The notes under the pieces: generated by a model
Database searches by the model: none
What the model was told of the DNA's origin: nothing
Seen by the model: only the letters and a program-made list of their open reading frames with translations
Assembly (NCBI GenBank): GCA_002215675.1
Contig: NGFH01000002.1
Location: 657,887 to 721,886, forward strand
Reading direction: 5' to 3'
Source: Bacteroidetes bacterium 2013_40CM_41_45
GTDB lineage: Bacteria > Bacteroidota > Bacteroidia > AKYH767-A > 2013-40CM-41-45
Length of the DNA: 64,000 nucleotides
Program-made: the position numbers and the translations under genes
In this document: positions 52,700 to 61,971 of the stretch, in pieces
Layout of the letters: the number at the start of each line of letters is the position of its first letter
How positions within the stretch are numbered: the first letter of the stretch is position 1

Positions 52700-53362
52700 G
52701 TGAAAATAAAAGTAATAGTAACGGGCGCTACCGGAATGGTAGGCGAGGGAGTTATGCACGAATGTTTGTTGCATGATGATGTGGAAGAGGTATTAGTTAT
52801 CGGAAGAAAACCCTGCGGAGTTTCACATCCGAAGCTGAAAGAAATTATTCATGATAATTTTTTTGACATCACCCCCATTGAAAACCGCCTAACCGGGTAT
52901 GATGCCTGTTTCTTTTGCCTGGGCGTAACCTCTATAGGAAAGAGCGAAGAGGAATATTATAAGCTGACATATACTCTAACGATGCATGTGGCAGAAATCT
53001 TTTCCAAGTTGAATCCAGGAAAAACCTTCTGTTATGTTTCTGGCGCAGGTACAGACAGTTCTGAAAAGGGCAGGACTATGTGGGCGAGAGTGAAAGGCAA
53101 AACGGAAAACGATTTGATGAAGCTTCCTTTTAAGCGGGCTTATAATTTTCGGCCCGGATTTATCCGCCCTACAGAGGGATTGAAAAATGCGCACGGCTTT
53201 TATAAGTATGTAAACTGGCTTTATCCTTTCTTTCGTTCGGTTGCGCCAAAATATTTTTGCTCGCTGAAGGAAATAGGTATTGCCATGATTATCGCAGTAA
53301 CCAAGGGGTATGAAAAACAGATCCTGGAAGTGAAAGATATTGTTATACTCGCAAAAAGATAA
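52700..53362 (+). CDS. NAD(P)-binding Rossmann-fold protein, atypical SDR type
   Basis: 220 residues, GTG start. VTGATGMVGEGVMHECL is the nucleotide-binding GxxGxxG loop, then FFCLGVTSIGKSEEEYYKLT and KGKTENDLMK (the position of the active-site Tyr is not obvious) resemble the YbjT/HTATIP2-like atypical SDR group. Substrate unknown. First gene of a four-gene co-directional unit with paiB-like, NADP oxidoreductase-like and a small membrane protein. Confidence 0.85.
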   Translation: MKIKVIVTGATGMVGEGVMHECLLHDDVEEVLVIGRKPCGVSHPKLKEIIHDNFFDITPIENRLTGYDACFFCLGVTSIGKSEEEYYKLTYTLTMHVAEIFSKLNPGKTFCYVSGAGTDSSEKGRTMWARVKGKTENDLMKLPFKRAYNFRPGFIRPTEGLKNAHGFYKYVNWLYPFFRSVAPKYFCSLKEIGIAMIIAVTKGYEKQILEVKDIVILAKR

Positions 53363-53367
53363 AGCAT

Positions 53368-53985
53368 ATGTATGTTCCCGGGTATTCACGCAACCAGGAT
53401 ATGGATGAAGTAAAAAGCTTCATTAAAGAAAACGGTTTCGGAATTTTGGTAAGCAATGCCGGCAACAAACTGCAGGCAACACATATTCCGCTTGAGCTGA
53501 GTACCAATAAAAACGGAAAAAATATCCTGACGGGACATATCTCAAAAGCAAACCCGCAGTGGAAAAATTTCAAAGATGACAATCATGTATTGGTAATTTT
53601 CAATGGCCCCAATTCATATATTTCATCCTCGTGGTACGACCACGAAAATGTTCCGACATGGAATTATATTGCTGTTCACGTTTATGGTACGGTTAAAATT
53701 ATTGAGAGAGAAAAATTAGTACAGGCGCTGAAACATTTAGTAGACCGTTATGAAAGCGAATCTGTAAACCCTGTCTCGGTTGAAAAAATGTCGGAGAAAT
53801 TTTTCAGCAGAGAACTCAAAGGCATTATTGGTTTTGAAATTGAAATTGAAGAGATTCATCCTGCTTACAAGCTTTCTCAAAACCGTGACGAAAAAAATCA
53901 CACCAATATTGTAAGCGAATTGGAAAAGCGTGGCGACTATAATTCGCTTGCCGTTGCCGGAAAAATGAAAAAATATAAACAATAA
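53368..53985 (+). CDS. paiB: FMN-binding PaiB-type protein
   Basis: Split-barrel FMN-binding protein of the PaiB (Bacillus transcriptional regulator) family: MYVPGYSRNQDMDEVKSFIK, QATHIPLELSTN, HISKANPQWK and SSWYDHENVPTWNYIAVHVY, then GTVKII. 205 residues. Known relatives regulate protease and sporulation genes or act as flavin-binding redox proteins; the role here is not shown. Starts six bases after the SDR gene. Confidence 0.88.
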   Translation: MYVPGYSRNQDMDEVKSFIKENGFGILVSNAGNKLQATHIPLELSTNKNGKNILTGHISKANPQWKNFKDDNHVLVIFNGPNSYISSSWYDHENVPTWNYIAVHVYGTVKIIEREKLVQALKHLVDRYESESVNPVSVEKMSEKFFSRELKGIIGFEIEIEEIHPAYKLSQNRDEKNHTNIVSELEKRGDYNSLAVAGKMKKYKQ

Positions 53986-54016
53986 TTTCTTATTATTGAC
54001 TGATAAATTAAATCAC

Positions 54017-54668
54017 ATGAAAATAGGGATTCTCGGAACCGGCATAGTTGGAAATACTATCGGTTCAAAGCTGGTTCAGCTCGGCCACGAGGTAAAAATA
54101 GGTTCCCGCACCGCTGATAATGAAAAGGGAAAAGAATTCGTCAAGGTTAACGGCAGTAAAGCATCACACGGAACTTTTGCAGATGCAGCCCGGTTTGGTG
54201 AAATTGTTTTCAACTGTACCAGTGGAAGCGTTTCACTAAATGTTTTGCAAATGTCAGGAGCAGAAAACCTGGAAGGAAAAATTCTTATTGACGTTTCCAA
54301 CCCGTTGGATTTTTCCAAAGGCATGCCGCCCACTTTGGTTCCTTCCTTGTCAAATACTACTTCGGTGGGCGAAGCGATTCAGAAAGCATATCCTGATGTG
54401 AAAGTTGTAAAAGCATTCAATACAATGAACGCCACCCTGATGGTAAATCCTTCGCTTGTTAAGGGTAAGCATGATGTATTTCTCTGTGGCAACGATGCTT
54501 GCCGCCAAAACAAAGTTTATAGAAATGCTCGGTTGGTTTGGGTGGAAATCTTTTGTTGACCTGGGCGATATTGTCGGTTCGCGTGGAATGGAAATGATAC
54601 TTCCATTGTGGATACGGTTATATGGAGTGTACCAGTCGCCCAATTTTAATTTCAATATTGTGAAATAG
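54017..54668 (+). pseudogene. NADP-dependent oxidoreductase (F420-reductase-like), frameshifted
   Basis: The N-terminal part (MKIGILGTGIVGNTIGSKLV to GKHDVFLCGNDA) is a normal NADP-binding domain of the coenzyme F420-dependent oxidoreductase family, which in non-F420 bacteria uses NADPH. After GNDA near 54501 the frame continues only 18 non-homologous residues to a stop at 54559, while the expected C-terminus (KTKFIEMLGWFGWKSFVDLG, then DIVGSRGMEMILPLW and FNFNIV) is in the next frame to 54668. Removing one T after the GCT of GNDA restores homology. Either a recent mutation or a sequencing error. The start ATG is 54017. Confidence 0.85.
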
Positions 54669-54674
54669 TGAGCA

Positions 54675-55031
54675 ATGAAAATGCTTGATTATTTGCCGCT
54701 CGTATCCCTTTGCGTTGGAGGATGGGCAGTGGTGAATGGAATTTTACACGATGTATTTGTTCTATTATCAGAGCATGGAAAAAAATACGACAGAGACCTG
54801 CTTCGCCTCTTGATGGATGGACATATACTGATTACCTGCGGGGTGATGCAGATGCTTGCATACACAGGTTTGCGGGGCAATGAAAACTGGGGATATTATG
54901 TTTCGGGCGCTGCGTGCATCAGTTTGCTGGTGTACTGTGCCATGATTTTCCCTTTTCTGAAATCTATGTTTACAATACTTCTGAATGCTGCTTTGCTTGT
55001 ATTGCTGATTATAAATTTTTCGAAGCAGTAA
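54675..55031 (+). CDS. Small four-helix membrane protein of unknown function
   Basis: 118 residues with four hydrophobic segments (LPLVSLCVGGWAVVNGIL; LITCGVMQMLAYTGL; YYVSGAACISLLVYCAMIF; TILLNAALLVLLIIN) joined by short charged loops. No family recognised. Six bases after the frameshifted oxidoreductase, so probably in the same unit. Its end overlaps the convergent FKBP gene by 23 bases. Confidence 0.75.
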   Translation: MKMLDYLPLVSLCVGGWAVVNGILHDVFVLLSEHGKKYDRDLLRLLMDGHILITCGVMQMLAYTGLRGNENWGYYVSGAACISLLVYCAMIFPFLKSMFTILLNAALLVLLIINFSKQ

Positions 55032-55905
55032 CCCCAACCACTTCCACTTCATAAACCAGCGGAGTGTAAGGAGGCACAATGTAAATTCCCGACGCAGGAT
55101 TTCTTTTACCCTGTTCTCCATAGCCAAGCTCCGAAGGAATAATTAAAGTCGCCTTCTCACCTTCACGAAGCTCTTTAAATGCTTCTTCAAAACCGGGCAT
55201 TGCCTTTCCGTCACCGAGAATAAACTGATAGGGATGATAAGGAATGCAGGCGTCAAAGACTTCACCATCCGTAAATCGGCCGGTGTATTGTACAGCAATC
55301 CTGTCTCCCTTAGCAGGTATTTTTCCTTTTGTTTTTTTAGTAACGATAACATATAAACCGGTGGAAGACGGTTTCTGCGTAATATTATTTTCTTCAATAT
55401 ATTTATCAATTAACTTTTGCTCCGCAGCAAATTTGAGCGTCAGCTTTTCCCTTATCTCAGCTTCAGCTTCAACTGCGCTCTGCACTTTAAGCAACGTAAT
55501 ATCAAATACCAGCCGGCTTCCTTTTTTCAAAGAAGGCGGCAATGGTTTCTTAAAAACTTTTTCAAACATAGAATCGGCGGAAACAAAAAAAGTTGCGCTG
55601 TCGCCTTCGCTCATCATCATAATTCCTTCTTCTACTGCGCCTTCAAAAGGCGGTTTTATAAGCTGGTAACGCAATGGCATACCGGTTTCTCGCGAATCAT
55701 AAAGCACAGAATCATTTTCAAGCTTATAAACCATGTTCAGCGTAACGTAATAATTTTCCCGGGGAGATTTGCCTTTATGCTCCGAGTGAAAAATATACCG
55801 GAGTCCCGTATCTGTGGTTTTATATTTTGCTTTTTCCGTGCAGTACGTTAGGAATAAAACCAGCAAAGCAAAAACAAGGAAAAATATTTTTAGTCTCATT
55901 GTCAT
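55009..55905 (-). CDS. Lipoprotein with two FKBP-type prolyl isomerase domains
   Basis: Lipobox LTYC after a hydrophobic segment (FFLVFALLVLFLTYC). The first FKBP-like domain (about 45-155) is divergent; the second (about 185-290) has VAVQYTGRFTDGEVFDACI-like strands, GDGKAMPGFEEAFKELREGE, LIIPSELGYGEQG and VPPYTPLVYEVEVVGV, with the usual aromatic pocket residues mostly kept. Periplasmic or outer-membrane folding helper for exported proteins. 298 residues. Confidence 0.9.
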   Translation of the reverse strand: MTMRLKIFFLVFALLVLFLTYCTEKAKYKTTDTGLRYIFHSEHKGKSPRENYYVTLNMVYKLENDSVLYDSRETGMPLRYQLIKPPFEGAVEEGIMMMSEGDSATFFVSADSMFEKVFKKPLPPSLKKGSRLVFDITLLKVQSAVEAEAEIREKLTLKFAAEQKLIDKYIEENNITQKPSSTGLYVIVTKKTKGKIPAKGDRIAVQYTGRFTDGEVFDACIPYHPYQFILGDGKAMPGFEEAFKELREGEKATLIIPSELGYGEQGKRNPASGIYIVPPYTPLVYEVEVVGVTASKNL

Positions 55906-55958
55906 TTCTTATGTCGCACAATTTTCATTTCTCATAGCAATTTTGCATGAAGTTGTGT

Positions 55959-56480
55959 CTACAAAACTTCCAGCAGTTCCATTTCTATGTATAAAGAAGA
56001 GCTACCGGGAATCTTGTCTTTATCGCCCAGTAGTCCGTAACCAAGATGTGAAGGAACTATAATTCTCGCTTTGTCTCCTGCATGCATCAGCATTACCGCT
56101 TCTTCGATTCCCCTGGGCACATCTTTTTTGCCAACGGTAAACTCCAGGGGTTTTTCCTTTTTGTATTCATAACAAAGAGTGGCATCGAGCAAAAATATTT
56201 TACATGCTACGCGCACTTCATCGTTTACAGCCGGCCTTTTTCCTTTTCCTTGTTCATAAATCATAAAGCGCAATCCTGTTCCGCTGGAATCCATGCTCCA
56301 GCCATGGCGCGAAATAAATTCTTCTATCTGTTGCTCTTCCGTTTTTACAAGGATTTTGTTTACCTCAACCAGCTTATCTTTCAACTTGTTTTCATCAATG
56401 TTTTCATTCTTATTGTTCCTGCAATGAAGAGAACAGAAGCTTAGCAGAATAATACATAAAAAGAAAAACCACGATTTCAT
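55959..56480 (-). CDS. FKBP-type prolyl isomerase lipoprotein
   Basis: Lipobox LSFCSLHC, then a linker of charged residues and one FKBP domain: DEVRVACKIFLLDATLCYEY, VPRGIEEAVMLMHAGDKARI and VPSHLGYGLLGDKDKIPGSS. The start overlaps nothing but lies one base after the DHH gene stop, so it is transcribed with it. 173 residues. Isomerase role in the periplasm is family knowledge; the aromatic pocket is less complete than in the neighbour. Confidence 0.88.
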   Translation of the reverse strand: MKSWFFFLCIILLSFCSLHCRNNKNENIDENKLKDKLVEVNKILVKTEEQQIEEFISRHGWSMDSSGTGLRFMIYEQGKGKRPAVNDEVRVACKIFLLDATLCYEYKKEKPLEFTVGKKDVPRGIEEAVMLMHAGDKARIIVPSHLGYGLLGDKDKIPGSSSLYIEMELLEVL

Positions 56481-56481
56481 A

Positions 56482-57498
56482 TTACTTCAGTTCACTGCTG
56501 TATTCCTTAAGCGCTGAAAGAAATTTTTCCACCGTTGCATCCATTGAGTCGCGGGATTTACCTCCCGCTGCATTCATATGCCCTCCGCCTTCAAAATATT
56601 TTTCAGCAAGTTTCTTCACCGAAAAATTTCCCTTTGAACGCAACGACATCTTAATGATTCCATCGCGCTCTAAAAAAAATGCAGCAACACGAATTCCATT
56701 TATGGCAAGCGCATAGTTGACAAATCCTTCACTGTCGCCCGAAACAAAGTGAAACCGCTCCAACTCTTGCTTTGTAAGCGTTATGATAGCGGTACTATAT
56801 TCAGGATAAATTTTCAGCTTGTTATTAATACAGTAACCCAGCAGCCGCAGGCGGTTCTCAGAAAAATTATCGTATACATTTTCGTGGATGATGTGATTTT
56901 CTACACCGGCTTCAATAAGCGTTGCAATAATGCGGTGTGTGTCAGCAGTCATTGTCGAGAAACGGAATGACTGCGTATCCGTCATAATGCCGGTATAAAG
57001 ACATTCAGCAATAGGAGTAGAGAGTTTTCCGTTGAGCCCGGTAATAAAATAATAAACAAGCTCGCATGTGGCACAGGACTTTGGAAAAGAAAAACTAAAA
57101 TCGAATGATGTTTCCGGGTCAAGATGATGGTCAATAAGAATTTTTTTTGCAGCGGATTTTGAAACCGGTTCGCCCAGCTTGTCGAGGCGGTCCATGCGGT
57201 TGAAATCGAGGCAAAAAATTATGGAAGCATTTCTTATCCGCTCCTGCGCGTCAGGCATATTTTTTTCATATGAAATGACACTGTTGAATCCCGGCATCCA
57301 TGAAAGAAAAGCAGGTGCTTCATCGGGAGTAATCACAGAAACATGATGACCTTCCTGCGTAAGAAAATGATAGAGGGCGAGAGAAGAACCAATGGCATCT
57401 CCATCAGGCCGGTGATGCGTAGTGATGACAATATTCTCAGGTTTCTGCAGCATGGAATGAATGAGCTTCATTTTATCTGCAGGGAATTCAAACTTCAT
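56482..57498 (-). CDS. nrnA: DHH family phosphoesterase, NrnA-like
   Basis: Degrades nanoRNA and/or 3'-phosphoadenosine 5'-phosphate, or cyclic dinucleotide products. DHH domain: TTHHRPDGDAIGSSLALYHF and CLDFNRMDR, LIDHHLDPE; the C-terminal DHHA1 domain has the GGGHMNAAGG motif. 338 residues, no signal peptide. First gene of a unit with the two FKBP lipoproteins. Confidence 0.92.
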   Translation of the reverse strand: MKFEFPADKMKLIHSMLQKPENIVITTHHRPDGDAIGSSLALYHFLTQEGHHVSVITPDEAPAFLSWMPGFNSVISYEKNMPDAQERIRNASIIFCLDFNRMDRLDKLGEPVSKSAAKKILIDHHLDPETSFDFSFSFPKSCATCELVYYFITGLNGKLSTPIAECLYTGIMTDTQSFRFSTMTADTHRIIATLIEAGVENHIIHENVYDNFSENRLRLLGYCINNKLKIYPEYSTAIITLTKQELERFHFVSGDSEGFVNYALAINGIRVAAFFLERDGIIKMSLRSKGNFSVKKLAEKYFEGGGHMNAAGGKSRDSMDATVEKFLSALKEYSSELK

Positions 57499-57575
57499 TT
57501 TCCGATTTTTTTAATGCGCGCAAAGGTAGAAAGAGTCCTGACGTTTACAGTCCGGATGCTGACATTTATCGTCAG

Positions 57576-57652
57576 CATTCAGAATTTAGCATTTAGCATT
57601 GTTAAAAATGCACCTTCTTCTAACTCTAAGCTCTAAACCTAAACACTAAACT
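57576..57652. repeat. Two heptanucleotide arrays, words CATTTAG and TCTAAAC
   Basis: 57576-57603: CATTCAG, AATTTAG, CATTTAG, CATTGTT. 57618-57652: TTCTAAC, TCTAAGC, TCTAAAC, CTAAACA, CTAAACT, with a one-base phase change. They lie in the divergent gap between the DHH gene and ndk. Confidence 0.8.
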
Positions 57653-57685
57653 TTAATTACATTCGCCCCCGTTTAATTTCAGACT

Positions 57686-58102
57686 ATGTCCAACAAAACG
57701 TTTACGATGATTAAGCCCGATGCTGTTGCCAACGGGTATGCAGGAGGAATTATTTCAAAAATTATTGAAGCAGGTTTCAGAATCTCGGCCATGAAGCTTA
57801 CCGCGCTTTCTCCCGAACGCGCTTCGCAGTTTTATGCCGTTCACAAAGCAAGGCCTTTTTATAATGACCTGGTAAAATATATGTCTTCGGGCCCCATTAT
57901 TGCCGCTATCCTGGAAAAGGAAAATGCCGTAAATGATTTCCGCAAACTCATTGGCGATACCGACCCGTTTAAAGCAGCGCCCGGAACCATCCGCAATCTC
58001 TACGCAAAATCTATTGATGCCAATGCCATCCACGGCAGCGACAGCGATGCGAATGCAGACATAGAAGCAAACTTTTTCTTTTCTGTGACCGAGCGGTTTT
58101 AA
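57686..58102 (+). CDS. ndk: Nucleoside diphosphate kinase
   Basis: Transfers gamma-phosphate between nucleotides through a phosphohistidine. [20 protein letters not shown] is the family start; active His117 lies in NAIHGSDS; the C-terminus FFFSVTERF is complete. 138 residues, full length. Its stop is directly next to the convergent DUF721 stop. Confidence 0.97.
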   Translation: MSNKTFTMIKPDAVANGYAGGIISKIIEAGFRISAMKLTALSPERASQFYAVHKARPFYNDLVKYMSSGPIIAAILEKENAVNDFRKLIGDTDPFKAAPGTIRNLYAKSIDANAIHGSDSDANADIEANFFFSVTERF

Positions 58103-58399
58103 CTACAGCAGCACAATTTCATCTGCCACCGGCTCCTTGAATTCTGCGTTTATGATTTCAAGAATTTTGTTACGGGCATAATGCAGCTCTTCCCTAAGCA
58201 CGGATGAGTTGACTCTTATGTAGAGTTTTCTTTTTTTAAGTTTTACTTCCTGCGTGCGAATGTTGATGGTTTGACCCATAAGCTTTTCCCAATTTGTGGC
58301 AATATGCGTCTGGTTGATTCTCTCTTCCAGCCCATATTCTTTCAACATGGCCTCAATAGCTTCTCGCAGAGTTATTTCATTTCCTGTGAACGCCATCAT
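58103..58399 (-). CDS. DUF721 (DciA-like) protein
   Basis: 98 residues of the DUF721 family: LREAIEAMLKEYGLEERINQ, NWEKLMGQTINIRTQEVKL and LYIRVNSSVLREELHYARNK. Related DciA proteins are replicative helicase operators in bacteria without DnaC, which suits its place next to recF, but helicase loading is not shown for this short form. Downstream of recF in the same direction, separated by a heptanucleotide element. Confidence 0.85.
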   Translation of the reverse strand: MMAFTGNEITLREAIEAMLKEYGLEERINQTHIATNWEKLMGQTINIRTQEVKLKKRKLYIRVNSSVLREELHYARNKILEIINAEFKEPVADEIVLL

Positions 58400-58406
58400 T
58401 AAATAT

Positions 58407-58482
58407 GTTATATGTTATAAGTTATTAGTTATACGGGAGGAGAAATTAATACGGATTTTTTTCTAATAGTATAACTTATAAC
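58407..58482. repeat. Inverted heptanucleotide arrays between recF and DUF721
   Basis: 58407-58434: GTTATAT, GTTATAA, GTTATTA, GTTATAC. 58469-58482: GTATAAC, TTATAAC. Same subfamily as the efp-flanking elements. The right arm contains the recF stop codon (58476-58478). Confidence 0.88.
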
Positions 58483-59582
58483 TTGTTTTCTACGGTTCCG
58501 TTAACGATGCTAAAGATACGAACGGGTTTGTTGATTCTTTTAAAAATATTTTCTACGCGTTCCGGGTGTGTATCGGTGATAAAAATCTGCCCGAAATTAG
58601 CGTGGCTCACCAGCTCCATTAAGCGGTTCATTCGGAAGTCGTCCAGCTTGTCGAAAATATCATCCAATAAAAGCAAGGGAAAAAGCCCTTTTACTTTTTT
58701 TATAAAATCAAACTGCGCCAGCTTAAGCGCAACAAGAAATGATTTCTGCTGACCCTGCGATGAAAAACGTTTTACAGGGTGTCCATCCATGGTAAAAATC
58801 AAATCGTCTTTATGAATGCCGACGGTTGTATATTCAAGTATACGGTCGCGCTGAAGCGCATTGCGGAAATGTTCTTCAAAGTCGGAGAGGTGATGATGCG
58901 ATTCATATACAACTGCAACTTCTTCCCGTTCTCCCGATACAAAACGGTAATGACTGTTAAATAAAGGAGTGAACTCCGTGATGAATGATTGTCTTTTTTC
59001 AAAAAGTTTTTTCCCGATGGTTAAAAGTGTTTCATCCCAGATTTCAAGAGCGGCCTGGTCAAAATAATTTTGCCTTGAAAACTGCCGCAGCAATGCATTG
59101 CGCTGTGTAAGCGCCTTGTTGTAATTGAGCAAGTCGTCAAGATAAATGCGGTCATACTGCGATATAATGCTGTCAATAAGTTTTCTTCTTTCCTCGCTGC
59201 CCCCGGTAATCAATTCAATATCGTAGGGAGAAATCATTACCGAAGGGAAGATGCCGATATGGTCTGCCAGGCGTTCGTATTCATTTTCATTGCGCCTGAA
59301 AATTTTACGCTGGTTGCGCTTAAGCCCGCATGAGATTTTTTCTTCTCTTCCATCCAAAATAAAATCGCCCTGAATCATTGCCAAAGGCGCATCGTAGCGG
59401 ATGTTCTGACTGTCAACCGGGTTAAAATAACTTTTACAAAACGACAGGTAATAAATAGCATCAAGCAGGTTGGTTTTACCTGCGCCATTATCTCCGGCAA
59501 AACAATTGGATTCCTCATCAAAAGAAAGTTCCGCCTGCCCGAAGTTTTTAAAATTTATAATGGATAATTTTTTAAGGAACAT
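58476..59582 (-). CDS. recF: DNA replication and repair protein RecF
   Basis: SMC-like ATPase that loads RecA at gaps. Start ATG at 59582 gives MFLKKLSIINFKNFGQAELS; Walker A is GDNGAGKTN, the signature is FSSQGQQKSFLVALK and Walker B FPLLLLDDIFDKLDD. The C-terminus is truncated by repeat-derived DNA only in its last residues (VENKL). 369 residues, normal. Confidence 0.95.
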   Translation of the reverse strand: MFLKKLSIINFKNFGQAELSFDEESNCFAGDNGAGKTNLLDAIYYLSFCKSYFNPVDSQNIRYDAPLAMIQGDFILDGREEKISCGLKRNQRKIFRRNENEYERLADHIGIFPSVMISPYDIELITGGSEERRKLIDSIISQYDRIYLDDLLNYNKALTQRNALLRQFSRQNYFDQAALEIWDETLLTIGKKLFEKRQSFITEFTPLFNSHYRFVSGEREEVAVVYESHHHLSDFEEHFRNALQRDRILEYTTVGIHKDDLIFTMDGHPVKRFSSQGQQKSFLVALKLAQFDFIKKVKGLFPLLLLDDIFDKLDDFRMNRLMELVSHANFGQIFITDTHPERVENIFKRINKPVRIFSIVNGTVENKL

Positions 59583-59705
59583 GCAACGAAAATACAATAC
59601 AGATTTAAAGAGTGTTAATGCCTTGAGTGCGACTGACTTCTGAAAACTTAATTACATAAACTTTGTACATTCGCATGTAAACCATGAGCACTTAAAATCA
59701 TCTTT

Positions 59706-60641
59706 ATGAAAAAACTACTACTCATTTCATCGCTCTTTTCCGTTGCAATTTGCAACGCGCAATTCTGGACAGAAAACTTTGGCACCGGATGCAGCAGCGC
59801 TAATCCTGCCAGCGGCTATGCAGGAGCAAACGGAACATGGACCGTAACCAACACCGGAACTAATGATTCGTATGCTGATGTTTGGTATGTGAGCGCAAAG
59901 TGCAATAATACCGGAGCCGGAAATTGCGCTACAGGTTGCAGCAATACAAATAGCCGTACGCTGCATATCGGTAATGCCGACCTTGCTGCTTTTGGAGTAG
60001 GACCTGATTCAACCGCCACGTATCTTACCGGCGTATTCTGCAGCAGTTTCAGCGTCTGCTCAACTACACATAAGCGGGTTGATTCACCGGTAATTAATTG
60101 CACCGGGCATTCGGGCATTTCAATATCGTTCATTTATCTCGAAGGAGGTGAAGCATCGGATGATGATGCAACACTTTGGTATAGCGATGGAATTACCTGG
60201 ACTCAGATTGATCCACTTGCAAAGACAACAGTTTGCGCTTCCACTTCCGGAATCTGGACTTCTTTTACGATGAACTTGCCGGCGAGCGCTGATAATAATG
60301 CCAATGTTAAAATAGGATTTCAGTGGACCAACGACAATGATGCGCAAGGCACCGACCCTTCCTTTGCTGTGGATGATATTACCCTGTCAACTCTTGTAAG
60401 CGGTTTTGGCGGTGAGCAAATGCCGGAAGAATGCAGCGCTTATTGTGATGGCGGGAATATTATTATCCGCTCACCCGGAACATTTAAAGTACTTTCGGTA
60501 ATGAATGTGCTTGGAGAAAGCATACCGTTCTCAAGCAATGGTAATGCTGTTAAGCTGAAAGAAAATACAGAGGGAATTTATTTTCTGAAGATCGAAGTTG
60601 GAAAGAAACTTGTTACAAGAAAAGTTCAGATGTTACGCTGA
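59706..60641 (+). CDS. Secreted protein of unknown function with T9SS sorting domain
   Basis: Signal peptide (LLLISSLFSVAICNA), then a Cys-, Gly- and Asn-rich region (ENFGTGCSSANPASGYAGAN; ADVWYVSAKCNNTGAGNCAT) followed by a beta-sandwich with GISISFIYLEGGEASDDDAT and WTQIDPLAKTTVC resembling MAM/jelly-roll domains of T9SS cargo. The sorting domain at the end is short and divergent (LSVMNVLGESIPFSSNGNAV to LVTRKVQML). Surface protein of unknown role. Its stop overlaps the convergent purA by nine bases. Confidence 0.8.
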   Translation: MKKLLLISSLFSVAICNAQFWTENFGTGCSSANPASGYAGANGTWTVTNTGTNDSYADVWYVSAKCNNTGAGNCATGCSNTNSRTLHIGNADLAAFGVGPDSTATYLTGVFCSSFSVCSTTHKRVDSPVINCTGHSGISISFIYLEGGEASDDDATLWYSDGITWTQIDPLAKTTVCASTSGIWTSFTMNLPASADNNANVKIGFQWTNDNDAQGTDPSFAVDDITLSTLVSGFGGEQMPEECSAYCDGGNIIIRSPGTFKVLSVMNVLGESIPFSSNGNAVKLKENTEGIYFLKIEVGKKLVTRKVQMLR

Positions 60642-61910
60642 CATAATTTCTTTCTCAAGAATTTCTTCTCTTCCCGGTCCTGTAGATACAAATGCAATCT
60701 TCAGGTTAAGTTGTTTTTCCAGGTATGAAACATATCCTGAAAATTCATTGGATAGTTTTACATTACCCGTTTGTGTCTCAATCGCTTTCCATCCTGATAC
60801 ATATTCGAAGACGGGCTCTGCAGCATGATGCACAATATCATAAGGCATCACGCTTGTTTTCTTCCCCTGGTATATATAGTCTGTGCAAACGCCAATCTCA
60901 TCAAAACCGCTTAGTACATCGGGCTTAGTCATGGCAAGATGCGTAACTCCGTTAATCATGCAGGCATAACGCAGTGCAGGAAGGTCAATCCATCCGCAGC
61001 GCCTGGGTCTTCCGGTAGTTGAACCAAATTCATTTCCCTGTTTGCGTATCCTGTCTCCGGTTGCATCAGTGAGTTCCGAAGGAAACGGTCCGCTGCCTAC
61101 GCGTGTACAGTACGCTTTAAAAATACCGATTACATTTCTGATGGAAGTAGGAGGGATGCCAAGTCCTGTGCACGCTCCGGCCGTAATGGTGCTTGAAGAA
61201 GTTACATATGGATACGAACCGAAATCAATATCGAGCAATGAGCCCTGCGCTCCTTCGGCAAGGATTTTTTTTCCGTCTTTCAGGTATTCGTTAAGCAGCA
61301 GTTCGCTGTCTACCAGTTTCAGGGAGCGCAGTAATTCTATTCCCTCAAAGAAAGCATCATCTCCTTCGCCTTCTTTGTAATCATATTTCATATTCGAGAG
61401 AAGCTCAGCATGTTTTTCAGTTAGCGCTTTGTAGCGATTCTTAAAATCTTTCGATTCAATATCTCCCGCCCTCAAACCATTACGTCCCGTCTTATCCATG
61501 TAAGCCGGACCAATTCCCCTAAGCGTTGAACCTATTTTTCCTTTTCCTTTTAGCAGCTCCGATGCTTTATCGAGCAGGCAGTGTGTGGGAAGAATCAAAT
61601 GCGCCTTGCGCGAAATAAAAAGATGGGTATTTATATCAACTCCCTGCGATTTAATAAAATCAATTTCTTTTTTCAGCGTCACAGGGTCTATTACCACTCC
61701 GTTACCGACAATATTAATGGCATTGTCCCTGAAAATCCCTGACGGAATGGTATGCAGCACCACACGCTTGCCATTAAATTCCAGCGTATGCCCCGCATTG
61801 GGCCCTCCCTGGAACCGCGCCACCACATTATAGCGCGGAGCAAGCACATCAACAATTTTTCCTTTACCCTCGTCTCCCCACTGGAGACCGAGCAAAACAT
61901 CAACAGGCAT
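60633..61910 (-). CDS. purA: Adenylosuccinate synthetase
   Basis: Joins IMP and aspartate using GTP in AMP synthesis. DVLLGLQWGDEGKGKIVDVL at the N-terminus with the GDEGKGK P-loop, catalytic His in GGPNAGHT, GIGPAYMDKTGRNGLR and EGAQGSLLDIDFGSYPYVTS are all present, as is GSTTGRPRRCGWID. 425 residues, complete. Downstream of the fur-STAS unit with a heptanucleotide array at its start side. Confidence 0.97.
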   Translation of the reverse strand: MPVDVLLGLQWGDEGKGKIVDVLAPRYNVVARFQGGPNAGHTLEFNGKRVVLHTIPSGIFRDNAINIVGNGVVIDPVTLKKEIDFIKSQGVDINTHLFISRKAHLILPTHCLLDKASELLKGKGKIGSTLRGIGPAYMDKTGRNGLRAGDIESKDFKNRYKALTEKHAELLSNMKYDYKEGEGDDAFFEGIELLRSLKLVDSELLLNEYLKDGKKILAEGAQGSLLDIDFGSYPYVTSSSTITAGACTGLGIPPTSIRNVIGIFKAYCTRVGSGPFPSELTDATGDRIRKQGNEFGSTTGRPRRCGWIDLPALRYACMINGVTHLAMTKPDVLSGFDEIGVCTDYIYQGKKTSVMPYDIVHHAAEPVFEYVSGWKAIETQTGNVKLSNEFSGYVSYLEKQLNLKIAFVSTGPGREEILEKEIMSA

Positions 61911-61921
61911 CTTTTTTTAAA

Positions 61922-61956
61922 TTAAGAATTAAGAATGCAGAATTAAAAATTAAAAA
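61922..61956. repeat. Heptanucleotide array, word TTAAGAA
   Basis: Units TTAAGAA, TTAAGAA, TGCAGAA, TTAAAAA, TTAAAAA in exact phase, between the STAS gene stop and purA start. Confidence 0.9.
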
Positions 61957-61971
61957 TCAGGTAAGGAAAAA

